Below are positions 13,378 to 23,771 of a stretch of DNA of 64,000 bases, one piece after another. Made by a program: the position numbers and the translations under genes. Every line of letters begins with the position of its first letter. The stretch's first letter is position 1. Under the pieces are notes generated by a model. That model worked only from the letters and a program-made list of their open reading frames with translations. It had not been told where the DNA came from and made no database searches. The DNA is from Cephalopachus bancanus (taxonomy: Eukaryota; Chordata; Mammalia; Primates; Tarsiidae): positions 682,001-746,000 of the forward strand of contig JAPVLO010000182.1 of assembly GCA_027257055.1 (NCBI GenBank). Reading direction: 5' to 3'.

Positions 13378-13584
13378 CTAATGAAAGTTACAAACCCTCC
13401 CATGTAAGTTGTGCACATAATTCTGGGGATTCATGTACCTTCTGAAGCCTATTCATGGCCCTCCTTGGATCCCATGAACCAATCCATGCTGGAAACCCAT
13501 AGATTGGGCATGGTGACGAAATGCAAAATAGCAATAATAATAATACAAATATTGGTTGGTCATTTTAAGCTAGATAAGCATAAA

Positions 13585-13765
13585 TAAATACAACAGACCT
13601 ATGCAGTGGGTAGCATTATTATTCTCATTTAACAGATGATATATCTGAGACATATTGTTATATTTACCCTAACTTTACAATTTAGAGAAGTAAAATGACT
13701 GAAAGTTACATAGCAATACATGGTTAAGTTGAGATTATAGCATTTCTTTAGCTCTTCAGTTAAAC
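13585..13765 (+). mobile_element. MIR SINE
   Basis: Shows the degenerate MIR core in sense: GGTAGCATTATTATTCTCATTT, ACAGATGAT, GAGAAGTAAAATGACTG. Ends are worn. Confidence 0.75.
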
Positions 13766-13842
13766 TACTAATTGTGCTGTTCTTTGAATTTTTCAAAATA
13801 AAATATAAGGCCCTTCAGTCTCAAAAGTGTTATATTAAACTT

Positions 13843-15045
13843 AGAAACAACACCACATCCAGCATCTACAAGGAACTCAAAGTACAAGGAAAAAATCAAA
13901 CAACCCCATTAAAAAGTGGGCCAAGGACATGAACAGACAATTATCAAAAGACAACATCCAAGCAGCCAACAGACACATGAAAAAATTCTCAGCGGGGATC
14001 AGTGGCTCAGCCTGTAATCCCACCTGGGAGGCTGAGGTGAGAGGATTGCCTGAGCCTGCGGGTTCAGGACCCGCCTGGGCAACTTGGCGAGACCTCATCT
14101 CTACAATAAATCAAAAAATTAACCAGGCATGGTGGTGCACGCCTGTAGTTCCAGCTACTCGGAAGGCTGAGGCGGAAGGATCGCCAGAGCCCAGCAGGTC
14201 GAGGCTGTGGTGGCCGGGAGCGGCCACTGCACTCCAGTCTGGGCGACAGAGTGAGACTCCAACTCAAAAAAAAAAAAGAAAAAGAAAAAATTCTCAGCCT
14301 CACTAATCATCAGAGAAATACAAATCAAAACTACAGTGAGATACCACTTAACTCTGGTAAGGACAGCTATCATGAATAAGTCAAGAAACAACAGATACTG
14401 GTGTGCATACAGAGAAGGGAAAGGCTTCTACACTGTTGGTGGGAATGAGAACTGTTTCAACCCCTATGGAAAACCGAGTGGTGATTCCTGGAAGAACTAA
14501 AAATTGACCTTCCATACAATCCAGCACTCCCTCTCCGGGGAATGTACCTACAGGAACACAAATAATTCTACAAAAAGACACTTGCACACTCAAGTTTATT
14601 GCTGCCCTCTTCACAATAGCAAAAACATGGAACCAACCCTACTGCCCATTGCAAGTAGACTGGATAAAGAAAACGTGGTACGGAAACACGATGGAGTATT
14701 ATGCAGCCATAAAGAAGAACAAAATCACGGACTTTGCAGCAAACTGGATGGAGTTGGAGGCCACCATATTGGGTGACACATCACAGAAACAGAGAACCGA
14801 ATACCACACGTTCTCACACATAACTGGGACCTGAACATCAGTCACGTTGGCACAAGGGAGGGATCAGCAGTCACTGGGCACTGGGGGGAGGGAGGAGGGG
14901 GAGGGGCTTGAGACAACACGAAGGGTACCTGGCCCACCACCAGGGGGAGTGAGGGCCAGTTCGAAGCCCAGACTTCACCTGCATGCCGCCTACTGGGGTA
15001 GTTAATCTTCACTTGTACGCCACACCTCTATAATTAGAAAAACAA
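13843..15045 (+). mobile_element. L1 3' end (ORF2 C-terminus and 3' UTR)
   Basis: Contains L1 landmarks in order: CATCCAGCATCTACAAGGAAC, AAAAAGTGGGCCAAGGACATG, AATCATCAGAGAAATACAAATC, GGAGTATTATGCAGCCATAAA, and a G-rich 3' UTR near 14885-14905. Frames are broken. An Alu interrupts it at 13993. Ends near the A-rich ATTAGAAAAACAAAAC. Confidence 0.93.
13993..14285 (+). mobile_element. Alu inserted in L1
   Basis: Flanked by AAAAATTCTCAGC on both sides (13980 and 14286), which restores the L1 reading when removed. Confidence 0.95.
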
Positions 15046-15164
15046 AACAACACCACCGCAAAAGGCTTGAATGTTATGATGACGGGCAAAAATCAGGGAT
15101 TCTGTGTTGCCTAGGAAGTTGTCCGAGATATTGATATTTTACTGACAAAGGTGAGTCTTGATGT

Positions 15165-15935
15165 GGTAGGCAGAATAATGGCCCCCATGTCCTCTTGCCT
15201 GGAATCTGTGAATGTTGCCATATATGGCAAATTGCAGATGTGATTATGCTAAAGATTTTGAGATGGAGATTACCTGGGTGGAGCTTGTATAGTCACAAGG
15301 ATCCTTATATGAGAGACACTGGAGAAATCAGTCAGAGAGAAGGCTACATGGTAATTGAAGCAGAGACTGGAATGAGGTGCTTTGCAAATGGCGGGGAGAA
15401 GCCACAAGCCAAGGAATGCAGACAGCCTCAAGAAACTGGAAAAGGCAAGGAAATGGATTTTTCCCTAGAGCCTCCTGAGGGAAACAGCTCTGCTAACACC
15501 TTGACTTTAGCCCAATAAACTGATCTCAGACTTCTGTACTCTAGAACTGTAAGAGAATAAATGTGGTTTTTTGTTTTTGTTTTTAGTTAGAATCTCACTC
15601 CATCACCCAGGTTGGGGTGCAGTGGCACGCTCATGACCACTGCAGCCTTGACCAGCTGGGCTCAGATGATCCTTCCACCTCAGCCTTCCAAATAGCTGGA
15701 ACCACAGGCACGTGCCACCATACCTGGCTAATTTTTTTATTTATCATAGAGTCGAGGTCTCGCCAAGTTGCCCAGTCTGGGCTTGAACCCCTGGTCTCAG
15801 ACAATCCTCTCACCTCAGCCTCCTAAAGTGCTGGGATTATAGGTGTGAGCCACGCACCTTGGCATAAGATGTTTTATAAACAATGAAATGTGTGATGGTT
15901 TGTTACAGCAGCAATAGAAAACTGATATATTTGGA
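15165..15935 (+). mobile_element. MLT1-like (MaLR) LTR
   Basis: Matches the remembered MLT1 theme: GGCAGAATAATGGCCCCC, GCAGATGTGATTATG, GGATCCTTATATGAGAG, AAGCCAAGGAATGCAGACAG, CCTAGAGCCTCCTGAGGG, ACTGTAAGAGAATAAATG, and after the inserted Alu GTTACAGCAGCAATAGAAAAC. LTR of a long-dead non-autonomous retroelement. Confidence 0.8.
15567..15863 (-). mobile_element. Alu inserted in the MLT1-like LTR
   Basis: Interrupts the LTR just after its AATAAA region. Tail is TTTTTTGTTTTTGTTTTTAG. Confidence 0.9.
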
Positions 15936-16088
15936 ATCCAGGCAAAATAAAAAGAACATCAAGGACAGAACGATTAAGTAGCAGTGAAATAAAAGAAAAT
16001 TTAGGAGACAGATAAAATAGAAGCAACATTAATGAGCACCTCTTCTCTTACCTGAAATTAGTCAGATAATTTACATTAAAAAAAGCTT

Positions 16089-16390
16089 GACCAGGTGCGG
16101 TGGCTCAAGCCTGTAATCCCACCACTTTGGGAGGCCGAGATAAGAGAATTGCATGAGCCCACTGATTTGAGAACAGCCTGAACAACTTGGCGAGACCTCA
16201 TCTCTACAATAAATAAAAAATTAGCTGGGTGTGGTAGCACATACCTGCAGTTCTGGCTACTTGGAAGGCTGAGGTGGAAGGATCAATGCTAGGGTGGCCA
16301 TGGATGATTATAGGGTGGCTGTGAGCGTGCCACTGCACTCCAGCCTGGGCAACAGAGTGAAACTCCAACTCAAAACAAAAACAAAAACTG
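16089..16390 (+). mobile_element. Alu, full length
   Basis: Starts ACCAGGTGCGGTGGCTCAAG; the right arm carries a ~20-bp insertion near 16290-16315 that repeats part of the GGTGGCC(A)TG motif. Tail (CAAAAA)n. Confidence 0.9.
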
Positions 16391-16777
16391 GAAGAAAACA
16401 CCAAACAGAAAGTTTCTTCCCATTTCATTTCCTGGCATTCCCCAAAATGAATCAGAAAGATCTGTGGAGGGCAGGGGTACTTGCCAGCAAGGTATCTTCT
16501 TGTAAAAACATTAGCGTGCCCCCCAGCCGCCCATAAAAAATCTGGGCTCTAAGGTTGGGCTTTCTCAATGTATATCAAGTACGTGAGTCTATACTTCTAC
16601 AGCTCAGTGCATGTGAGGGTTCGGATAGGGTGAGGGAAAAGGGACGGAGCAGGGGGCACAACACCGCCGGGGCGGCAAGCCAGAGGTGCTGTGCTGACAA
16701 CGCAGAGACCCGAGTAGATGCAAAGAATTGCGACACACAAAAAGGTTAAGAAAAAAGGTTTATTTGAAAGTGAATTA

Positions 16778-17075
16778 GCCGGGCTCGGTGGCTCAGCCTG
16801 TAATCCTGCGCCTTTGGGAGGCTGAGGTGAATGGATTGCCTGAGCCTATGGGTTCGAGACCCGCCTGGGCAACTTGGCGAGACCTCATCTCTACAATAAA
16901 TCAAAATGAGCTGGGTGTGGTAGCACTCGCCTGTAGTTCCAGGTACTCGGAAGGCTGAGGCGGAAGGATCGCCGGAGCCCAGCAGGTTGAGGCTGTGGTG
17001 GCCGGGAGCGGCCACTGCACTCCAGTCGGAGTGACAGAGTGAGACTCCAACTCAAAAAAAAAAAAAAAAAAAAAA
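16778..17075 (+). mobile_element. Alu, first of two at one target site
   Basis: Full length, A tail of ~23. Preceded by GAAAGTGAATTA (16766) and followed by GAGAGTGAATTA (17076). Confidence 0.95.
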
Positions 17076-17089
17076 GAGAGTGAATTAGA

Positions 17090-17378
17090 GCCGGGCTCGG
17101 TGGCTCAGCCTGTAATCCTGCACCTTTGGGAGGCTGAGGTGAGTGGATTGCCTGAGCCCGAAGGTTCGAGACCCGCCTGGGCAGTGAGACCTCATGTCTA
17201 CAATAAATCAAAAAAATCAGCCGGGCATGGTAGCGCGCGCCTGTAATTCCGGCTCCCTGGAAGGCTGAGGCGGAAGGATCACCGGAGTCCAGCAGGTCGA
17301 GGCTGCGGTGGCCGGGAGCAGCCACTGCACTTCAGTCTGGGCGACAGAGTGAGACTCCAACTCAAAAAAAAAAAAAAA
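17090..17378 (+). mobile_element. Alu, second of two at one target site
   Basis: Full length, followed by a third copy of GAAAGTGAATTA at 17379. The stack lies inside the antisense LTR. Confidence 0.95.
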
Positions 17379-18225
17379 GAAAGTGAATTAGAGGGAGAAA
17401 GAGAAGGAAGAGAGAAGATTCACCTCCCCAAGGTGGGGGAGGGGGCCAAAACCAGGAAGCATGGCGACAGCCGTGGCTCAAAGAGCACGTGGCCACACCA
17501 GACTCTCGCAAGGCAACGGCCGCCGGTTGCTTGTGGTTGAGTCCTTTTGACCATTCCCCTTGACGGGGGAAGATCATCAGGGTGATTGGGTGAGGGTCTG
17601 CCTCCACGTCTCCACAAAGGGGCAGGCAAGCGCAGGTACTGATGATGTCAGGTGATGGACAGCAGGCAGATGGGTGGGTTAGTCACATGATTGCTGCCAT
17701 GATGGGGCTTATTTATGTCACTAGGTCACAAGGGCTGATTAAGTTAACCCTGGGGGGGGGGGAGGATTCCTGCAAGAGACTTGTTAGACATTTGCAATTC
17801 ACAAACTCAGACATTTGTAACTCACAAATTCCTTGACCAAAGGCGGGGTGGTCTTCTTATTATGACTTTGGCCAGCAAAAGGGTGATCTTTGATCTTCGG
17901 TCTTGACAAGGAACCTAAAAGTTTACTAGAGATTATGGTAAACCATGAATGGCTAGGCTGTTCTAGTTTCGCATCTGAAGGAGATTTGCTGAGAGGGATG
18001 GGATAGGCTGCTGCTTGTTCTGTAGTAGGATGTCTGAATGAAGCTAACTTTTTTTCTAGGTTTCTATAGATACCTTTCAGTGCACATGAGATTTCAGATT
18101 ACATACGTGTAGACAAAGTGAGCTACAAATGCAAAGTGCCCAGTTATTCAGTTTGCATTAACTGTGCTTGTGGCATGGATCTTTTTTCCAAGTTATTCTA
18201 GTTGTAGTGCTCTGGAAGTCAGTGA

Positions 18226-18890
18226 AAAGAGGGACCCCGAGAAACTTAGAATAAACTTAGTTCACATTTTGACTCAGCATAGCCATTTGTGCTTTGACTG
18301 GCACGCTTTGAGTCTAGCACAGGTTAGACATAGGTAGATACATTTCCAATAGGCGGGTTTTAGGAAGCCTTCCGACATGCAACTGCAGGCCAAGCTGGCA
18401 GCCTACCCCACCCCCTCAGCAAATCTCCATCAGATGCAAGACGAGGACACCCAACCTTTCAATTCGTGGTTTAGCATAATCATCTCTAGGAAACTTTTGG
18501 GTTCCTTGTTGAAGGCAGAAGGTCAAAGATCACTCCTTAGCTGGCTGAAGCCATAGAGGTGATAATAAAACCACCTTTTGGTCAAGGAGTTTGTGTATTG
18601 CAACTCTTGCAGGAAAACCCCCTTTCCTTGTCTCCTCCCATCTAGCCTGCCACCCGAGGTCATGAGACACTAATGCCTGGCAAAGCCAAGATCTAAGACT
18701 TATGGGGCTACAATCAACATCAAAGACCTGCAGCCCTGGAAGTTCCTTTCGGCCCAGACCCCTCCAGGCCCAAGCCCCCCTCGCCCCAAGAGCCCTTAAA
18801 TATACCCAGTTCTTGGCCCTTCGATGCCACACTTGCCTCTGAGTGTTGGCCCTCTTTCCAATCTGAAAGGTGAGTAATCAACTTTCTTTC
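18226..18890 (+). mobile_element. ERV LTR, family A, sense copy
   Basis: Starts near GAGAAACTTAGAATAAAC and shares long blocks with 32985-33900 (TTTGACTCAGCATAGCCATTT, AAATCTCCATCAGATGCAAG, GCTGGCTGAAGCCATAGA). TATA-like TTAAATATACCC at about 18796. The 3' part diverges from the other copies; CCACACTTGCCTCTGAGTG also occurs after the LTR at 26112. Confidence 0.82.
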
Positions 18891-19410
18891 TCCTTTCTTC
18901 CTTGTTGCAATCTTGCATTATTCCCGCGGCGTCGGCACCGACACTGGCCCACTTCGCCTCAGTGGACCTTTTCAGACATCAAACTCCACACCCTAATCCT
19001 TACCTTGGACCTACTCTCCTCTCTTCTTAGGTTACCTTGTCACAGATTCAGGCTATGGTTGCCTTCTTTCTAAGCCCTCTGTCCTCAAAAGGGCAAAATC
19101 CTTTTCTATCCAGGCTCTAAGTCCAGTTCTCTGAATCATGCTGAAACACGGTTTAACATTATATTTGAGGGCAATACGAAATCATTCCTTGACCAAGATA
19201 AAAATTAGGGACTCCATGCACAAGAATGATCCCAGATGAAAAAAATAAGTTCATTCTTGTGTATTGCGTCCCTAATCTTTATTTTGTACCGGGAATTAGA
19301 AGGCCTGGGGAAGAAATGGGAGCCACCTGCAATCCTGCTATTGCTCTAAATCTGCTTTAGTGAAAGCTCTGACGAACACATGCTCACTAATGTGCATACA
19401 TTGAAATGTG
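18891..19410. other. Possible ERV remnant or unclassified DNA
   Basis: Follows the sense LTR but I see no convincing gag, pol or env motif. Contains the hairpin at 19197-19285. Confidence 0.4.
19197..19285. repeat. Perfect-looking hairpin, ~33-bp stem
   Basis: Left arm AAATTAGGGACTCCATGCAC (from 19202) pairs with a right arm containing GTGTATTGCGTCCCTAATCT (19259-19278); CAAGAATG pairs with CATTCTTG close to the loop. Stem about 33 bp with few mismatches, loop about 20 bases. Looks like a MITE-type palindrome or a pre-miRNA-sized foldback; family not recognised. Confidence 0.75.
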
Positions 19411-19689
19411 CAGACTGGGCTCGGTGGTTCAGCCTGTAATCCCAGCGCTTTAGAGGCCAAGGTGAGTGGCTTGCCAGAGTCCGCGGGTTCAAGACCACCC
19501 AGGCAACTTGGTGAGACCTCAGCTCTACGATAAATCAAAAATTAGCCAGGCGTGGTAGCGCGCGCCTGTAGTTCCGGCTACTTGGAAGGCTGAGGTGGAA
19601 GGATCGCCAGAGTCCAGCAGGTCGGGAGCGTGCCACTGCACTCCAGTCGGGGCTACAGAGTGAGATTCCAACTCAAAAAAAAAAAAAAG
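19411..19689 (+). mobile_element. Alu, full length with a short right-arm deletion
   Basis: GACTGGGCTCGGTGGTTCAG start; the GAGGCTGCGGTGGCC segment is missing near 19623. Flanks share GAAATGT. Confidence 0.9.
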
Positions 19690-20005
19690 GAAATGTACGT
19701 ACAAATGACTGATACAATCTTAGCATAACTTTTCTCACAATTATTTGTATGCACGTTTCATCTTTTCAAGTAAGATCTTATATTTATGTAGGAGTTACAT
19801 ATTTCACAAAATAACGATGACCCAGTAGTGTAGAACAGACTATTGCCAGCACCATTTCAAAGATGAGAAAACAAAGGCACAAAGAAACTGCATACCACTT
19901 TTGCTTCTGGTCAAAGAGAATAACAGAGCCCCGGTTTACCCTCCTACCTGCAACAACTGGAACAATGACAAAATGAGTGAAGGAATGGTTTTAAAGACAC
20001 TGGTC

Positions 20006-20299
20006 AGCCGGGCTCAGTGGCTCAGCCTGTAATCCCGCGCCTTTGGGAGGCTGAGGTGAGTGGATTGCCTGAGCCCGCAGGTTCGAGACCCGCCTGGGCA
20101 GCAAGACCTCATCTCTACAATAAATCAAAAAATTAACCGGGCATGGTAGTGTGTGCCTGTAATTCCGGCTACTCAGAAGGCTGAGGCGGAAGGATCGCCA
20201 GAGCCCAGCGGGTCGAGGCTGCGGTGGGCGGGAGCGGCTGCTGCACTCCAGTCTGGGCGACAGAGCGAGACTCCAACTCAGAACAAACAAACAAACAAA
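20006..20299 (+). mobile_element. Alu, full length
   Basis: Starts GCCGGGCTCAGTGGCTCAG, ends (CAAA)n. Target-site duplication AAAGACACTGGTCA at about 19992 and 20301. Confidence 0.95.
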
Positions 20300-20829
20300 A
20301 AAAGACACTGGTCATAGGCAACAGAACACAGTGATATCTGAGAGAGAAGAAACAACAGGGTAAAACCTCGGATTGCCCCCAGCTTACGGGTTGGAGAGTT
20401 TCCAGGCTTCAGGGCAGGGATAAGGAAACCTGCTTGGGTCCAGCAGGAGCTGTGTGATGAGAATCCTGGAGAAGAGAGAGGTGACTGTAAAGATTCTGAA
20501 AGTCTGCAAAGGATCCCCCTTGGGTTGACAGCTGAGTCCGACCACGGTATGCACGTGTTTAGACTACCGAAGGCCAGGGAAATCACCTGTAAGAATTAGA
20601 CGGAAAAATCTCTAAAGCTCACACAGGCCAGCAATTGTTCCTATTTTCACCCTCATAAGTGATGGGATACAGGGTCGTGTCTCAGCAAAGGGAAAAAATA
20701 GCCCTAAATTAAGCACTGCGTGCATCCTGCCTAACAAAGCTTAACATAAATACCTGAAAGGATCAGACTGCTCCCAATCAATTTAACCATGTCTCAGAAC
20801 AACTTGAGAATATATAGAGAAATACAATA
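20300..20829. other. Unclassified intergenic DNA
   Basis: No repeat or exon recognised. Confidence 0.5.
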
Positions 20830-21112
20830 ACCAGGATCGGTGGCTCAGCCTGTCATCCCAGCACTCTGAGAGGCCGAGGCAAGTAGATGGCCTGAGCCTG
20901 TGGATTTGAGACCGGCCCCGGCAACTTGGCGAGACCTCGTCTCTACCATGAACCAAAACTTAGCTGGGCGTGGTAGCGTGTGCCTACTTCTGGCTACTTG
21001 GAAGACTGAGGCGGAAGATCGCCGGAGCCCAGCAAGTCGAGGCTGCAGTGGCCGGAAGCGTGCCACTGCCCTCCAGCCTGGGTGACAGAGTGAGACTCCA
21101 ACTCACAAAAAA
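20830..21112 (+). mobile_element. Alu, full length
   Basis: Starts ACCAGGATCGGTGGCTCAG, ends ACTCCAACTCACAAAAAAG. Confidence 0.92.
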
Positions 21113-21985
21113 GAGAAGAGAGGACAAAGAGGGAAAAAAAGACATTTGAAGTCGGACAGCAAATTTTTTTCAAGTTTGCTGAAAATTATAAATCAGCGGA
21201 ACCAGAAGCTCAGTGAACCTCAAGCACAAGATATATTAAAAATATCACAGGAGCTATCACACAATTAAGTTGCTAGAAAAACAAATCAAAACAAAAAAAA
21301 TAGTGACAGAGAAAATCTTAAGGGCAAACAGGGACCAAAAACAAAAAAAAGACATGGTACAGGTACATATAGAGGAACAAAGACAAGAATAATGGCAGAT
21401 CTCTCATCAATGCAAGCCAGGAAAAAGTAGAACAACGTCTTTAAAGGACTGAAGGGGCTTTGTTCTGTGGTCGGAGATGGTGCTTGACATGATTTCAATT
21501 TTTCTGAAATTATGGCGACTCGATTGGTCTGTCATATGGTCTGTCTTGGTGAATGCTCCATGGACTGACGAGAAAAAATGTGTACTTTGCAGGTTGGGGA
21601 TGGAATGCTCTGAGGATGTGTGCTACCTTCATTTCCTCTATAGCCCTGTTTAATGCCAACGTTTCTCTGTTGGCTTTCTGCCTTGATGATCTGTCTACTG
21701 CTGTCAATGGAGCATAAAATTAAACAAAAAAATAAAAGTACTGGAGTGGGGTGAGGATGGGGATTGGAGTCTATCAGCTAGAATTTTATTACTGGCAAAA
21801 ACACCCCTCAAAACCAAAGACAACTTTTTCAAACATGCAAAAGATGAAAGAATTAATCATCAGCATACCTTCACCATAAAAATCATGAAAAGACTTCCTT
21901 CAGCAAACAGGAAATGTTAGCAAATGGACACCTAGATCTACACAAAGTAACGAAGAGTCCAGAAATGCTAAATACAAAGTAGCAT
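21113..21985 (+). mobile_element. Old L1 (L1M-like) segment
   Basis: Reads like the internal L1M stretch with CAAGCACAAGATATATTAAA, ATCTTAAGGGCAAACAG, TCTATCAGCTAGAATTTTAT and TCACCATAAAAATCATG. Frames are destroyed. It is split by an inverted L1 piece at 21445-21715. Confidence 0.7.
21445..21715 (-). mobile_element. L1 ORF2 fragment, antisense
   Basis: TTGTTCTGTGGTCGGAGATG, ATGATTTCAATTTTTCTG and GAATGCTCCATGGACTGACG match the reverse complement of L1 ORF2 as remembered. Sits within the older L1. Confidence 0.75.
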
Positions 21986-22276
21986 CGGAGACTTTTGAGG
22001 GCCCAACAAGTGCTCCTTGTCAATGTTATGGTGTATGTTTGCTACCTGGCTGCTTTGAACAAAGAAATGGCAACATGGGAAGCATCTCCTATCCTCTTAG
22101 ATCATCAAAGGACCATTACAAACAGATCTGGCCAGCACTATGTTGGGACACAGGAAATTCACGAAAAGATCAGCAGTGTTGGTCTGTGAATAGCTCTAGC
22201 GTGGAATGCTTTGAAAAGGCATGGGTTGGGTGTAGAGGCATCACAGAGAGCAAAGAGAGAAAGAACTTGCAAGTTA
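21986..22276. other. Unclassified intergenic DNA
   Basis: No repeat or coding signal recognised. Confidence 0.4.
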
Positions 22277-22292
22277 AAATCTTACCCAAACC

Positions 22293-22570
22293 AGGAGGCT
22301 GAGGCGAGAGGATTGTCTGAGCCCGCGGATTAGAGACCCACGGGGCAACTTGGCGAGACCTCGTCTCTACAATAAATAAATAAACAAACAAACAAACAAA
22401 CAAACAAACTAGCTGGGCGTGGTAGCGCGCACCTGCAGTTCCATGGCTACTGGGAAGGCTGAGGCAGGAGGATCTCCAGAGCCCAGCAGGGCAAGGCTGC
22501 GGTGGCCAGGAGCGTGCCACTGCCCTCCAACCTGGGCGACAGAGTGAGACTCCAACTCAAAAAATCATAA
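22293..22570 (+). mobile_element. Alu, 5'-truncated
   Basis: Begins at AGGAGGCTGAGGCGAGAGG in the left arm. Long target-site duplication TAAAATCTTACCCAAACC at 22275 and 22571. Linker is (AAAC)n. Confidence 0.95.
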
Positions 22571-22806
22571 TAAAATCTTACCCAAACCCTGCGGGGGTCA
22601 ACAGGAAGGCAGAAATAATTACCCAGGGTGGAAAAACAGGCTTGTTGAAGTTTGGAGGATATTAATAACGCTCTGTTTCTCCAGTAACCATTTCCCTCAG
22701 GAGAACTGGCAGTGCCTGGCAAGCAGCCAGCTCACTCTCAACCACCACACGGCGGTAGCAGGGAAGGGTGTGGATCGTCTTCCCGGTGCCACTCAAGAAA
22801 TCAGAT

Positions 22807-22972
22807 CCAGCCGGGACGCCTATAACCCCAGCACTTTGGGAGACCGAGGTGAAAGGATTTGCCTGAGTTCACGGGTTCAAGACCAGCCTGGGCAGCTTGG
22901 TGAGACCTAAGCTCTACAACAAATGAAAAAATTAGCCGGGTGTGGTTACAGGCTGAACCACAGAGCCCGGCA
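22807..22972. mobile_element. Alu-Alu inverted chimera
   Basis: A plus-strand Alu left arm and the first bases of its right arm (GCCGGGTGTGG) are joined to TTACAGGCTGAACCACAGAG and CCCGGC, the start of an Alu in the opposite orientation. Confidence 0.85.
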
Positions 22973-23059
22973 CAAGATACTTTTTAGAACTAGAAGGTGG
23001 GGGAATCACGGGCACTTTGCCTGGACAAAGGCCCCGAGTTTCTTGCCCATCAGACTTTT

Positions 23060-23349
23060 TTTTTTTTTGAGTTGGAGTCTCACTCTGTCACCCAGACTGG
23101 AGTGCAGTGGCCGCTCCCAGCCACTGCAACCTCGACCCGCTGGGCTCCGGCGATCCTTCCGCCTCAGCCTTCCAAGTAGCTGGAACTACAGGCATGCGCT
23201 ACCACGCCCGGCTAATTTTTTTGATTTATTGTGGAGATGAGGTCTCGCCAAGTTGCCCAGGCGGGTCTAGAACCCCTGAGCTCAGGCAATCCTTCCGCCT
23301 CGGCCTCCCAAAGTGCTGGGATTACAGGCTTGAGCCCCCGCACCCAGCC
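23060..23349 (-). mobile_element. Alu, 3' member of the two-Alu unit
   Basis: Full length, ends GCACCCAGCCT. It has no target-site duplication of its own. Confidence 0.93.
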
Positions 23350-23465
23350 TAGGAAATTCATTTTAAATCATAACTCAGTACACTCATATATATGTGTACA
23401 CTTGCATACACACACAAATTTTAGGAAATGTTATTACTCTTACTCTGTATGATGCATTCTGTTTT

Positions 23466-23757
23466 CTTTTCTTTTTTTTTCTGAGTTGGAGTCTCACTCT
23501 GTCGCCCAGACTGGAGTGCAGTGGCCGCTCCCGGCCACCGCAGCCTCGACCTGCTGGGCTCCGGCGATCCTTCCACCTCAGCCTTCTGAGTAGCTGGAAC
23601 TACAGGCGCGCTACCATGCCTGGCTCATTTTTGATTTATTGTAGAGATGAGGTCTCGCCAAGTTGCCCAGGCAGGTCTCGAACCAATAGGCTCAGGCAAT
23701 TCACTCACCTCAGCCTCCCAAGGCGCGGGATTACAGGCTGAACCACCGAACCCGGCT
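23466..23757 (-). mobile_element. Alu, 5' member of the two-Alu unit
   Basis: Full length with a CTTTTCTTTTTTTTTC tail. Its 5' end touches the outer target-site duplication. Confidence 0.93.
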
Positions 23758-23771
23758 CCCATCAGACTTTT

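Larger units (their letters stand above)
16680..18070 (-). mobile_element. ERV LTR, family A (gammaretrovirus-like), antisense
   Basis: Reverse complement gives the same order as the sense LTR at 32985-34373: U3 motifs CATCTGATGGAGATTTG-like at about 17975, AGGTCAAAGATCA-like at about 17885, then AATAAA near 16762 and GCAATTCTTTGCATC near 16720. Two Alus split it. Both LTR boundaries are approximate. No coding remnant is attached. Confidence 0.82.
23046..23771 (-). mobile_element. Two-Alu unit with one target-site duplication
   Basis: CCCATCAGACTTTT occurs at 23046-23059 and again at 23758-23771. Between them lie Alu, ~115 bp of non-Alu DNA, and Alu, all in minus orientation. Read on the minus strand the unit starts with an exact Alu 5' end (23757) and finishes with the A tail of the second Alu (23060), as expected for a read-through Alu transcript retrotransposed as one piece. 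Confidence 0.8.

Noticed and set aside
22923..23741. Many frames containing [24 protein letters not shown] or [13 protein letters not shown]
   Set aside because: These are standard antisense-Alu translations, seen at nearly every Alu in the window.
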